This document shows, piece after piece, positions 7,851-15,231 of a stretch of 21,121 nt of DNA. The position numbers and the translations under genes are program-made. Numbering within the stretch: position 1 is the first letter of the stretch; every line of letters begins with the position of its first letter. The DNA is taken from IMG/VR virus record IMGVR_UViG_3300021961_000758, positions 1 through 21,121 of that record; one strand, written 5' to 3'. The DNA comes from a virus. Under the pieces are notes generated by a model, which was not told the origin of the DNA, ran no database searches, and saw only the letters and a list, made by a program, of their open reading frames with translations.

Positions 7851-8960
7851 ATGTTTGTTGCAGATTTATTAGAAGCAGAACGCCAAGTTGTTGCTATTTT
7901 CCCTGGGCGTTTTCATCCTTTCCATAAAGGTCATGCCTATATGTACCAGCAACTTGTTAGCAGGTACGGGCGTGACCGTAGTTTTATTGCAACCAGCAAT
8001 AAAGTAGAACTTCCAAAATCTCCATTTAGTTTCAGTGACAAATCAACTATGATGCGTGTCGCTGGAATTCCTGCTGATAAAATTATTGAAACACGTAATC
8101 CATATGCTGTTCCAGAACTAGTAGAACGTTATGATCCTGCTAGTACTGTGTTAATTTTTGCTGTTAGTGAAAAAGATATGGACGAAGATCCTCGTTTTAG
8201 TTTTAAACCAAAGAAAGATGGGTCTCCAAGTTATTTGCAGAGATTGCCCAGTGATCTCAAAAATGCAAAAACACTGGACCAGCATGGTTATATCACTACA
8301 TTGCCAACACTAGATTTTTCGGTACTAGGCGAACCAATGCGTAGTGCTACTCAGCTTCGTGCAATGTATACTAATGCTGATGATGAAAAACGAAAAGATA
8401 TCATCAAAGACCTCTACGGATCCTACAGCGAAGAGATTAAGAGTATTATGGATAACAAATTAAACGAAAGCAAAGACGACTGGCGTACACAACTACGTGA
8501 GGCGGCAGGAAGAATTGTAAAAGGAGTTAACACAACTCCAGACGTTGGTGTAAATCAAATTAGTATCGAAGCCGCAAAGTTTGGTAACAAAGTAGACAAA
8601 GACGGTCGTCCACCAACATTAAGTAAAAAAGTAAAAGGCAAGTCAACCAACGTTGCATTTAACCTTGGACTGACAGAAAGTTTATACCAACTTGACAAAG
8701 ACGATCCAATGAACAGCGAAGTGGTAATTGGTGGTTTAGGACGTATGAGAATAAAAACTTTGCACAAGGATCTCTCAGCAAAATTCAAAGAGCTTTCTGA
8801 TATGATGGCGTCTATGGATCCTGGTCAAGTCTTACAAGCAAGATTTTTATTGTCAAGAAGTCCGCTTTCACACATGATGAAAGCACTAGACGATGCTTAT
8901 GACGAACTTAAACAGATCAAGCGCAAAGGTGGTGTTAATAGCAGAGGTATTGACTTATGA
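7851..8960 (+). CDS. Cytidylyltransferase-like nucleotidyltransferase with C-terminal extension
   Basis: A 369-residue protein from ATG 7851 with AGAGGA upstream. Residues 12-175 form a HIGH-superfamily nucleotidyltransferase: FPGRFHPFHKGH at 17-28 carries the HxGH site (H25, G27, H28), and RSATQLR at 164-170 matches the family's second (I/R)S(S/A)TxLR signature. These enzymes join a nucleotide to a phosphate-bearing partner, as in NMN, pantetheine-phosphate or glycerol-phosphate activation; the substrate here is undetermined. After about residue 200 there is a 170-residue Lys/Asp-rich helical extension (SLYQLDKDD, then MASMDPGQVLQARFLLSRSPLSHMMKALDDAYDELKQIKRK) that ordinary family members lack. 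This may tether the enzyme to the virion. The late promoter and structural neighbours support packaging or late use. ATGA overlaps the next gene. Confidence 0.85.
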   Translation: MFVADLLEAERQVVAIFPGRFHPFHKGHAYMYQQLVSRYGRDRSFIATSNKVELPKSPFSFSDKSTMMRVAGIPADKIIETRNPYAVPELVERYDPASTVLIFAVSEKDMDEDPRFSFKPKKDGSPSYLQRLPSDLKNAKTLDQHGYITTLPTLDFSVLGEPMRSATQLRAMYTNADDEKRKDIIKDLYGSYSEEIKSIMDNKLNESKDDWRTQLREAAGRIVKGVNTTPDVGVNQISIEAAKFGNKVDKDGRPPTLSKKVKGKSTNVAFNLGLTESLYQLDKDDPMNSEVVIGGLGRMRIKTLHKDLSAKFKELSDMMASMDPGQVLQARFLLSRSPLSHMMKALDDAYDELKQIKRKGGVNSRGIDL

Positions 8961-9235
8961 GTCTGGCACATGTAGAGTTTGACCTATACTGTGAAAAGCA
9001 CAATGGATATTATCCAGCCTATAGATTCTGGATAAATGATACTATGATTGTTGAACGCACATTTCGCTGGGAAACGCAAGAACATTATTTGCGTGAACGC
9101 ATAACTGTTGATGTTGAACCAGAATCAAACAATGTTATAAAGATTCAGAATATCGGCGATAGTGGCAAGTTTATAGCCACAAACTTAACAATCAAATGCG
9201 AAAATGAAAAAGCACATTTCAGCATTCAGGAATAA
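8957..9235 (+). CDS. Short beta-rich (CBM-like) protein, paralogue of the 7298 gene
   Basis: A 92-residue protein overlapping the nucleotidyltransferase stop by ATGA. It predicts as an all-beta sandwich (VEFDLYCEKHNGYYPAYRF, WINDTMIVERTF, ERITVDVEPESNNVIKIQNIG, FIATNLTIKC). Its first 65 residues align with the longer neighbour at 7298-7807 through the P-x-Y, N/D-D-x(2)-I/L-V and (L)KI-x-N positions. There is no signal peptide or catalytic motif. It is probably a one-domain decoration or carbohydrate-binding-type subunit. The assignment rests on similarity within the window only. Confidence 0.75.
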   Translation: MSLAHVEFDLYCEKHNGYYPAYRFWINDTMIVERTFRWETQEHYLRERITVDVEPESNNVIKIQNIGDSGKFIATNLTIKCENEKAHFSIQE

Positions 9236-9240
9236 ATACT
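9231..9240 (+). promoter_or_regulatory. T4-type late promoter, first of a tandem pair
   Basis: AATAAATACT overlaps the stop codon of the preceding gene and lies 29 bases before ATG 9269. Confidence 0.55.
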
Positions 9241-9244
9241 ACAT

Positions 9245-9252
9245 TATAAATA
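9245..9252 (+). promoter_or_regulatory. T4-type late promoter, second of a tandem pair
   Basis: TATAAATA is an exact late core, 14 bases downstream of the first site and 17 bases before ATG 9269. Two cores so close may raise expression of the virion-protein block. Confidence 0.6.
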
Positions 9253-9268
9253 GTTAGGGTACTATACA

Positions 9269-9694
9269 ATGAATTCAAAAGATTTTTTAACAGAAAGATC
9301 CGATCTGCCAGAAAAGGCATTGAGTATGGATCTTGATCACGAAGTGCAAATGGCTCGTCAGCAGTGCTACAATGCCGCTAAAGATGCCATTAGAATCCAC
9401 AGTCTACTTAAAAGCGTTTCAGAAATGGAAGGCTTAGAAGGATGGATGCAGAGCAAGATTACTAAAGCCGCTGAATATCTAAGTGCAGTTGCAGACAATT
9501 TAGAATATGATCAAGTAGAAGATAGCATTGAGGATATAGTTCCAGTACCCGACGTAGATCCTGATGCATTTGAAGATCGTTACAACACTGCACTAGAAAC
9601 CACCAGTGCAGGTGATATAGGCACAGTGATCGCTGGCGGCAACGGTTTTAAAAATGGCGGTCCAGGCACTAAAAAGCGCAAGGAAACAGTATAA
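9269..9694 (+). CDS. Small acidic virion-associated protein
   Basis: A 141-residue acidic protein. Residues 24-80 form a helical module (HEVQMARQQCYNAAKDAIRIH, then MEGLEGWMQSKITKAAEYLSAV) that I recall recurring in marine T4-like structural proteins, where the 'LEGW.QSKIT.A..Y' core is typical. The second half is disordered and Asp/Gly-rich (VPVPDVDPDAFED), ending in a basic tail (GPGTKKRKETV). Such proteins are probably internal head or neck components. Two late promoters stand directly upstream and TAATG couples it to the next gene. The virion role is inferred from family resemblance; the exact location is unknown. Confidence 0.75.
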   Translation: MNSKDFLTERSDLPEKALSMDLDHEVQMARQQCYNAAKDAIRIHSLLKSVSEMEGLEGWMQSKITKAAEYLSAVADNLEYDQVEDSIEDIVPVPDVDPDAFEDRYNTALETTSAGDIGTVIAGGNGFKNGGPGTKKRKETV

Positions 9695-10752
9695 TGAGTG
9701 ACTTTGATGCTATCTTAGAAAGACTACGCAAACTAGAAGCAAGTGAAGAAGTTCACAAGGACGTTGAAGAAAGTAGAATGGCTTTTAGGGGCGGAGATAA
9801 AGTTGAGTTTAGTTGGAAAGATGCTGATAACAATACGAGAACTTTCAAAGGCGAAGTCGTAGTAGCAAAACCGCATAAAATAATTATCAATATGGGTGAT
9901 CGAGATGTTGAAATAGATCCTCGCAAAGATAAAATTCGAAAATTAAAGTCCAAAGAAGATCAAGACATTGAAGAAGTTCACAAGGACGTTGAAGAAAGTA
10001 GAATGGGCTACAGTGATGTAGAAAAATTAGGCAGCGCCGCCGCAAGTAAAGTTGATAATGTTCTTCGTAGAAAAATTTATAACATGGGCAAAGACATCAG
10101 AGACATTGAGCCTGGCACTTTAGATAGGATGAGATATCAGGTGGCAAAAGAACTAGGACTTGTTGAATCTAGCGAAGAAACTGAACTGGATGCTGTCGAA
10201 GAAGGATACTACAACGACGAAGAGAAATATGTTGACCATTCATTTAATAAGATGTTAGACTTTGTTAACACAGCGACTAAGATGGTAGAAAAGCCACGTC
10301 TAGCAGATAATATTACGAGCATTGGTGGAGATCCTAGTTCCTTAAAAGACATTAAACAGAAGCTAGATGACTTATACAACAATGTTGAAGACGGTCACTA
10401 CGAAGCAATGGCACATCTTGGCATGGAAGAAAGCGAAGAAGCTATCGAACCAATGGATATGCGTGAACAACGTTTAGCTCAGCGTGTAAATGAACTAACA
10501 AAACGTTTACAAAGTTTTAAAGAACAGTTATCAGAAATGGACCCAGAGATGGATCCAGAAGAAATTAAACAACAACAAACAATTACATCAAACCTTAACC
10601 AATTGAAATCAGCTGGTGTTGATATTGACCCTAACAAAGGCACCGATGATCCTACGTTTAACAAAGAAATTGGTGATAAGGTTGCGGCCGCAATGGCTGA
10701 TCCTGCTCTTGCAAATCAGGTAAAGGGTGTCCTCTCAAAGGTAAAAGATTAA
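9694..10752 (+). CDS. Modular acidic virion protein with duplicated segment
   Basis: A 352-residue acidic protein starting in a TAATG overlap, with AAGGA at 9680-9684. The 12-residue segment EEVHKDVEESRM occurs twice, at about 18-29 and 93-104, encoded by an exact 38-base repeat. Between the copies lies a compact beta segment (GGDKVEFSWKDADNNTRTFK, then GEVVVAKPHKIIINMGDRDVEIDP) resembling an SH3/KOW-like barrel. After the second copy comes a helical module (VDNVLRRKIYNMGKDIRDIE, then PGTLDRMRYQVAKELGLVE) related in pattern to the N-terminus of the 11812 gene. A coiled-coil stretch (MREQRLAQRVNELTKRLQSF) and a disordered C-terminus follow. No enzyme motif is visible. It is probably an internal virion or scaffold-type protein; the function is unknown. 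Confidence 0.75.
   Translation: MSDFDAILERLRKLEASEEVHKDVEESRMAFRGGDKVEFSWKDADNNTRTFKGEVVVAKPHKIIINMGDRDVEIDPRKDKIRKLKSKEDQDIEEVHKDVEESRMGYSDVEKLGSAAASKVDNVLRRKIYNMGKDIRDIEPGTLDRMRYQVAKELGLVESSEETELDAVEEGYYNDEEKYVDHSFNKMLDFVNTATKMVEKPRLADNITSIGGDPSSLKDIKQKLDDLYNNVEDGHYEAMAHLGMEESEEAIEPMDMREQRLAQRVNELTKRLQSFKEQLSEMDPEMDPEEIKQQQTITSNLNQLKSAGVDIDPNKGTDDPTFNKEIGDKVAAAMADPALANQVKGVLSKVKD
9744..9781 (+). repeat. 38-bp exact direct repeat, copy 1
   Basis: Identical to 9969-10006, offset by 225 bases (75 codons), in the same reading frame. It encodes EEVHKDVEESRM plus flanking bases. Confidence 0.95.
9969..10006 (+). repeat. 38-bp exact direct repeat, copy 2
   Basis: Second copy of the repeat at 9744-9781. 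Recombination between copies would delete or duplicate 75 codons in frame, removing or adding the intervening SH3-like segment. Confidence 0.95.
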
Positions 10753-10772
10753 AATAATAAAAGGAAAGAGCT

Positions 10773-11822
10773 ATGCTATTATCTGAATTTAGTAAAGTAA
10801 AAAAGAGAAGCAACTTAGTTGAACACGTATTAACCGAAGCTGATATTGAGTTTGGTCCTGAGACTGGTAAAGAATCATATCCAGCTAGTTATGTTGACGA
10901 CAAAGGCAAGCAAAGCGACGGTCGTTTTGTACTACATGTTGTTAGTGATCTACTTCCACGTATTAAAGATGATGAGCTAACACTAAAGTTAATGCGCGAT
11001 ATTGATGCAGTTGAACAAGGAAGTGCTAATAGGCAAAATATTCAAAGTATCATGGCAGTGTTTAAATCAGCTAAAGAACAAGGTCTTGTTAAAAAGTATC
11101 AAGATGCCATTGGTAAGTATGACTTAGACTATAAAGACAATGATGGCGAAGATGAAGACATGGAAGAAGGCAATGCTTATGTCCATGCAGTTCGCAAAGC
11201 CAAAATGGGCGGCGCAGAAAAAGGCGACGAGATTGATGGTCCAGACGGTAAGAAGATTAAACTAGAAGATCATAGTATGAGTGATGAAGCACATGAACTA
11301 GTGCTTTATGCAGAAAACGACTATCAACTATATTCTCAAAGTGCAGTTCCAATCATGAAAAACCTAACACGCAAGCACAAGAAGGGCGTTTACGAACCTT
11401 CACTTGCTGTTAAGTTATGGAAGTATCATGCAGATCGTGCCGCTAAGAAGTATGGCAAAGAGCATGGCAATGATGACGGCTTTAAAATCTTTTCACCGGC
11501 ACACCGTATGGAAGTTGCCAAATATTTTGAAGAGTATTGGACAGAAGAACTAAAAGCTGGCAATACTATGGAAAGCAAAGTTACTGAAAATAAAGACCAA
11601 GCTCTAAGAGAGTTACGTGACATTATGGACGAACTAGCAGGTCTGGGCGATGCCGCCGCACGTATTATGCAGGAGCATTTTCCAAGCCAATATAGTCAAG
11701 GTGAAGCATATGATGCATTTAACTTTGGCACTAGCAGTAACCAATATAACACAACCCTCGAAAGTTTAATAAACGATATTGAACAAGGTGGAGACGACTA
11801 CGAGGACGAAGATGACATCTAA
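10773..11822 (+). CDS. Acidic virion-associated protein, unknown function
   Basis: A 349-residue protein from ATG 10773, preceded by AAAGGAAAGAG. It is very acidic and modular. An N-terminal globular part (MLLSEFSKVKKRSNLVEHVL, then a YVDDKGKQSDGRFVLHVVSD region) is followed by a Glu/Asp linker (DNDGEDEDMEEGNAYVHA). A Tyr/Lys-rich helical domain comes next, at about 170-262 (HELVLYAENDYQLYSQ, LAVKLWKYHADRAAKKYGKE, HRMEVAKYFEEYWTEEL). The C-terminal module has LRELRDIMDELAGLGDAAAR and ends in a run of acidic residues. The Tyr/Trp-rich helical unit looks like a module shared among marine T4-like internal virion proteins. No catalytic signature is seen. The stop overlaps the next gene by 11 bases. 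Function is unknown; packaging in the head is inferred. Confidence 0.7.
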   Translation: MLLSEFSKVKKRSNLVEHVLTEADIEFGPETGKESYPASYVDDKGKQSDGRFVLHVVSDLLPRIKDDELTLKLMRDIDAVEQGSANRQNIQSIMAVFKSAKEQGLVKKYQDAIGKYDLDYKDNDGEDEDMEEGNAYVHAVRKAKMGGAEKGDEIDGPDGKKIKLEDHSMSDEAHELVLYAENDYQLYSQSAVPIMKNLTRKHKKGVYEPSLAVKLWKYHADRAAKKYGKEHGNDDGFKIFSPAHRMEVAKYFEEYWTEELKAGNTMESKVTENKDQALRELRDIMDELAGLGDAAARIMQEHFPSQYSQGEAYDAFNFGTSSNQYNTTLESLINDIEQGGDDYEDEDDI

Positions 11823-13176
11823 GTTATTTTTAGGCGAAGGCTTTTTAACGCTACACGATATGAAAGCAAATGGCTTTGACGCTCATACAGCAAACGCTGT
11901 TGAGAACCTAACACGTCAAAAGCTGTATGCCAAGTATGGTGACCAAAGCCCAAGTCCAGAAATACACGCAGGTTTCCGTTGGATTGCCGCACGTGAGCTA
12001 GGCATTATCACTGAAGGCAAGACCAAAACAAGACTTGATCCTAAATGCTGGAAGGGTTACAAAAAGCAAGGAACTAAAATGAAGGGCGGCGTAAGAGTTA
12101 ATAACTGTGTACCAGAGTCATACGAACTATTAGATACAAAAACCGGCGAAATTAAAAAAGTCAAAGACAAAGCAGATGCTGTCAAATTGGCTCGAAACAA
12201 AAGATTTAAGATTAAAGGCCAATTATGGGAGGCACCTAAAATGATCGAAGACTGGGGCAATGATCACGAAGATGGCGCAACAGCAGAAGAAGTGGGCGGT
12301 GCTATTGCACATCGCTTTATGAATAATACAGACTTGATGAGACAGGCACTAGAAAAAGCAGGCGGCCCTGAAGGTCTAATGAACGCTATTGACAGTGTAG
12401 CACAATTTCACGCAGGTGCAGGAGAATTAGGTTCTAGTGACATCAGTATTATGGTCCGCGAAGTATTACACGACCTAGGCCTTAAAGAACGCTCATTAGC
12501 AAGTCTGCGTAACAGAGCATCATTTGATGGTAGAGATAAACTTAATAAACTAGCCGCTAAACCTAAAGCAGACAACAAAAAAGAAAAAGAAGAAGAACTT
12601 AGCGAAGTAAGTGGCGATTTTGCTGAACCAATTTATGATCTTATTGCTGAGTTAGGTGACGATGACAAGGCTCATGCCAATGTATTGCATGATCTAATTA
12701 GATATTTAGATGGTGACACGATTAAAGACTTTGTAGAAGAATTTCGTAGAGTTAATGATTATGGTAATGGACTAGAATACGAGTCAGTAGAAAAAGCAGA
12801 TGTCGCAAACGGTTACAAACCAAAAAAAAAGACTGACGAACGCAAGCTAACCGGCGGCGAAAAGCGCAGTAAAGAAGCCAACTTCAAAAAACTTAAAAAG
12901 CACAAAGGTGACTTTGAAAAACGCTACGGCAAAGATGCTGAAAGCGTAATGCATGCTGTGGCTACTAAACGTGCCAAAGGCGAAAGCATTGAAGAAGCAC
13001 TCAAAAGAGATCCTAAGCTACCTAACCTAAAAGTTAGCGATGGCAAAACTGATTACGAAAAAAAGAAGTATGCTTCTGTAACTGCAAAGAAAAACGAATC
13101 TACCAAAGACGTTAAAATGGTTGGCATGGAATCAATAATCCGCGAATACACCGAAGCAGGTTACTTCACTAAATAA
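11812..13176 (+). CDS. Large modular virion-associated protein
   Basis: A 454-residue protein. ATG 11812 is chosen because GAGGA (11802-11806) precedes it and the overlap is short; an upstream TTG is unlikely. Several modules familiar from marine T4-like structural proteins follow each other. First is a helical N-terminus ending HAGFRWIAARELGI. Next is DPKCWKGYKKQGTKMKGG with NNCVP (about 75-100), a two-Cys motif. Two helical modules follow, around 150-225 (VGGAIAHRFMNNTDLM to SSDISIMVREVLHDLG) and 265-310 (DDDKAHANVLHDLIRYLDGD, then FVEEFRRVNDYG). The C-terminus is Lys-rich with FEKRYGKDAESVMHAVATKRAKG. A run of nine A bases at 12822-12830 encodes part of YKPKKK. It is probably packaged in the virion; the function is unknown. 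Confidence 0.75.
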   Translation: MTSKLFLGEGFLTLHDMKANGFDAHTANAVENLTRQKLYAKYGDQSPSPEIHAGFRWIAARELGIITEGKTKTRLDPKCWKGYKKQGTKMKGGVRVNNCVPESYELLDTKTGEIKKVKDKADAVKLARNKRFKIKGQLWEAPKMIEDWGNDHEDGATAEEVGGAIAHRFMNNTDLMRQALEKAGGPEGLMNAIDSVAQFHAGAGELGSSDISIMVREVLHDLGLKERSLASLRNRASFDGRDKLNKLAAKPKADNKKEKEEELSEVSGDFAEPIYDLIAELGDDDKAHANVLHDLIRYLDGDTIKDFVEEFRRVNDYGNGLEYESVEKADVANGYKPKKKTDERKLTGGEKRSKEANFKKLKKHKGDFEKRYGKDAESVMHAVATKRAKGESIEEALKRDPKLPNLKVSDGKTDYEKKKYASVTAKKNESTKDVKMVGMESIIREYTEAGYFTK

Positions 13177-13202
13177 AAATTTGGTTGCTTACTACATACT
13201 GT

Positions 13203-13210
13203 TTTAAATA
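13203..13210 (+). promoter_or_regulatory. Weak late-promoter-like site before the PP-loop operon
   Basis: TTTAAATA differs from the late core at one base but ends only five bases before ATG 13216, so it would give a leaderless or nearly leaderless mRNA. No Shine-Dalgarno or good sigma70 site is seen in the 39-base gap. Treat as tentative. Confidence 0.25.
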
Positions 13211-13215
13211 ACATT

Positions 13216-13935
13216 ATGCCAACTTCAGTAGCTAAAAAGAATCATATTGGATTTGCTCTTGTAAGTTCAAATCGCAATCGTATTCTATTTTTTCACACAG
13301 ATTACGAAAGAACCAAACGCATACAATTATATTATATGCGTAATGATCTCCTATACCTGTTTCCTGTTAATGCATTTATGCTACAAAAACATACTTTGCA
13401 GGCTAGAAGAGACAGTTCGCTGGTTGAATTTACTGACAAAACTTGTATCAGATTTACTACAAGTAACGCAAGCATTTTACAAGTTGAAATGGATATTGCA
13501 CCATTTCGCTTGAAAAACATGAGAGTATACCAACACACTAAACCAAGTGCAGATGAGTATAATATACACGCTAATTTATGTTATGCAAGTGAAATCATTG
13601 AACAAGTTGAAATAGCCTGTCAAAATAGATTAAAACATCTTGAGGACAAGTTTGAATATGTATTAAAAGGATATGAAATGTTTCATAGTTTCTGCGTAGA
13701 AAATTTTGGCGAGAGCAGGAACATTGACAGTATGTTTAAGCATGACATCAATGACGAGTTACAATTTGTAGATGCTGTTAACAGCGTTAAACGTGAAATA
13801 AACAACGCTATCATGTCTATGGATTTCACCGCAGATACCTTTAAAGAAGAACTTAAACAAACACTAACAGAAATCCGTCAGAGAGATATTAACCAACAAA
13901 GTGAATTAATATTTAGGTTAATAACACTACAATGA
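13216..13935 (+). CDS. Partner protein 1 of the triplicated PP-loop module
   Basis: A 239-residue protein of unrecognised family, first gene of the overlapping PP-loop run. The N-terminus (HIGFALVSSNRNRILFFHTD, then YERTKRIQLYYMRNDLLYLF) aligns by pattern with the starts of the partners at 15231 and 17133: a short strand, loop, strand, then D-x(0,1)-Y followed by a helix with K-x-(I/V)-Q. The second half is helical, with a possible coiled coil, and ends in short helices (LKQTLTEIRQRDINQQ). There are no catalytic Cys/His motifs, signal peptide or membrane helix. It overlaps the PP-loop enzyme by ATGA, and the same order recurs twice downstream, so it is likely a dedicated subunit, substrate carrier or recognition protein. 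That role is inferred from gene order alone. Confidence 0.75.
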   Translation: MPTSVAKKNHIGFALVSSNRNRILFFHTDYERTKRIQLYYMRNDLLYLFPVNAFMLQKHTLQARRDSSLVEFTDKTCIRFTTSNASILQVEMDIAPFRLKNMRVYQHTKPSADEYNIHANLCYASEIIEQVEIACQNRLKHLEDKFEYVLKGYEMFHSFCVENFGESRNIDSMFKHDINDELQFVDAVNSVKREINNAIMSMDFTADTFKEELKQTLTEIRQRDINQQSELIFRLITLQ

Positions 13936-15104
13936 GAGAACTATTTGAACACAATCGGCTAGTAGATAATTCCTATATAAGACGACATGTTGACCCAAAA
14001 GCGATAGGAAAATACGGCGACTATTGGTTATACAGTTTTTGGGCTATACCTATGCTCAATGACCTACGAAGTCGTAGTCTTGAATTTACTACGCCGTGGC
14101 TAAACCACACTCATCCAGCATACATGCAACTTCCAACGTTTGAATATACTAACAAGTCGCTCAGCGATATCTTAGACGAACGTGCCGTAGCACTACATCA
14201 ACAAGCAACAAGAGATAACAAGCAAGTTTGGATCATGTGGAGCGGAGGTATTGATAGTACTACAATGCTCACAGCATTTATTAAAAATGTACCTGAATCA
14301 GAAATTGATAGATATTCAATTGTTATGAGTGCAAACAGTATTGCTGAAAACTTTTATTTCTATCAAAAATACATTCATAATCGTTTTCGTTTGATAAATT
14401 GGTTAGAGCTTGATTTAAATCAAGAACTACTTGAAGATACTATTGTGCTACACGGAGATCCTGCTAACGCATTATTAAGTTGCCCAACAGTTAGTGTATT
14501 TGCTCCATTGGTTGAGTCTGGCAAGCACTTGTTACCATTCAGAGAAAACGTAGGCACAATCATTGACACTCTTGAAGCATTTGTTACAAAGAGTAGAGGT
14601 GAAGTTAAAGCTGGATGGGCAGAATGGTACATCAACAAACTAGCTGATGCTATTCCTAAATATGATCAGGCCACAAGTATTGCAACATTTTGGTGGTGGA
14701 ACTATGTAAACTTCAAATGGCACGGAAGTATACTACGTCCATTTTTCTTTACACGTTCGAGTACTAACAAACCCATCAGTGAACAAGAGTTTAGATACTA
14801 TTACGATACTTGTTTTTATATCAACGATGACTTGCAAAATTGGAGTTATTCAAACATTGATCGTATTGTACAAACTCCGTTTGATTACAAACCGTTGATG
14901 CGCGATTATATTTACGATTTAAACAAAGACACGTTGTACCAAAAATACAAAGGCTTTAAAGCCAGTAGAAGAACGAACTTAAACCAAGCTCAACAGGTTG
15001 CAGACGATATGCCAATGGTCTATGATCAGCACTGGGTTGGGCATCCGAAATCTAATAGATTAATGGAAACTGTAATAGAATTACTCAATGAATTTGAAGG
15101 ATAA
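13932..15104 (+). CDS. PP-loop ATPase paralogue A (asparagine-synthetase-like, altered site)
   Basis: A 390-residue protein with the PP-loop WSGGIDS (SGGIDS at 104-109), the ATP pyrophosphatase signature of AsnB, NadE, GuaA and relatives. Paralogue-wide blocks follow: F-T-T-P-W (52-56), SLSDILDERAVAL before the loop, ENFYFYQKYI, HGDPANAL (174-181), WWWNYVNFKW, QNWSYSNI and MRDYIYDLN. The second signature departs from its sisters: they read HGDPGDCL-x-GPS, which looks like the asparagine-synthetase G(D/E)GADE(L)FGG motif, whereas here D, C and G are replaced (HGDPANALLSCP). This copy may be catalytically weakened or have changed specificity. There is no N-terminal Cys glutaminase domain. The reaction is presumably adenylation of an acid followed by attack of an unknown nucleophile. 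It overlaps both neighbours. Confidence 0.82.
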   Translation: MRELFEHNRLVDNSYIRRHVDPKAIGKYGDYWLYSFWAIPMLNDLRSRSLEFTTPWLNHTHPAYMQLPTFEYTNKSLSDILDERAVALHQQATRDNKQVWIMWSGGIDSTTMLTAFIKNVPESEIDRYSIVMSANSIAENFYFYQKYIHNRFRLINWLELDLNQELLEDTIVLHGDPANALLSCPTVSVFAPLVESGKHLLPFRENVGTIIDTLEAFVTKSRGEVKAGWAEWYINKLADAIPKYDQATSIATFWWWNYVNFKWHGSILRPFFFTRSSTNKPISEQEFRYYYDTCFYINDDLQNWSYSNIDRIVQTPFDYKPLMRDYIYDLNKDTLYQKYKGFKASRRTNLNQAQQVADDMPMVYDQHWVGHPKSNRLMETVIELLNEFEG

Positions 15105-15231
15105 AATCATAGCGCCAGTAATTTTACTGTTGACAATTATAGCAATATCTGTTATATTTGTAACACTTGTTCCTCCAGGGGACCAACACAATCCACCTGG
15201 ACATACACTTGGAAGGCACATGTTACGTTGA
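15088..15231 (+). CDS. 47-residue single-pass membrane microprotein
   Basis: ATG 15088 lies inside the end of paralogue A (17-base overlap), and the TGA at 15229-15231 shares its last base with the next ATG (TGATG). The product is short: a basic N-terminus (MNLKDK), a hydrophobic stretch of about 22 residues (IIAPVILLLTIIAISVIFVT), then a Pro/Gly/His tail (LVPPGDQHNPPGHTLGRHML). It fills the only gap in an otherwise fully overlapping operon, which argues for a real gene. Against it, the ribosome binding site is weak and a strong sigma70 promoter sequence lies within it. If real, it is probably an inner-membrane peptide; it could be an anchor for, or substrate of, the PP-loop enzymes, which is speculation. 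Confidence 0.5.
   Translation: MNLKDKIIAPVILLLTIIAISVIFVTLVPPGDQHNPPGHTLGRHMLR
15130..15158 (+). promoter_or_regulatory. Strong sigma70-type promoter between units 1 and 2
   Basis: TTGACA (15130-15135), 17-base spacer, TATATT (15153-15158), preceded by an extended -10 TGT. Predicted start is near 15165. A possible hairpin, TCCAGG (15174-15179) with CCTGGA (15196-15201), lies in the leader. It would drive units 2 and 3 of the PP-loop operon with host polymerase, fitting early expression. Confidence 0.6.
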
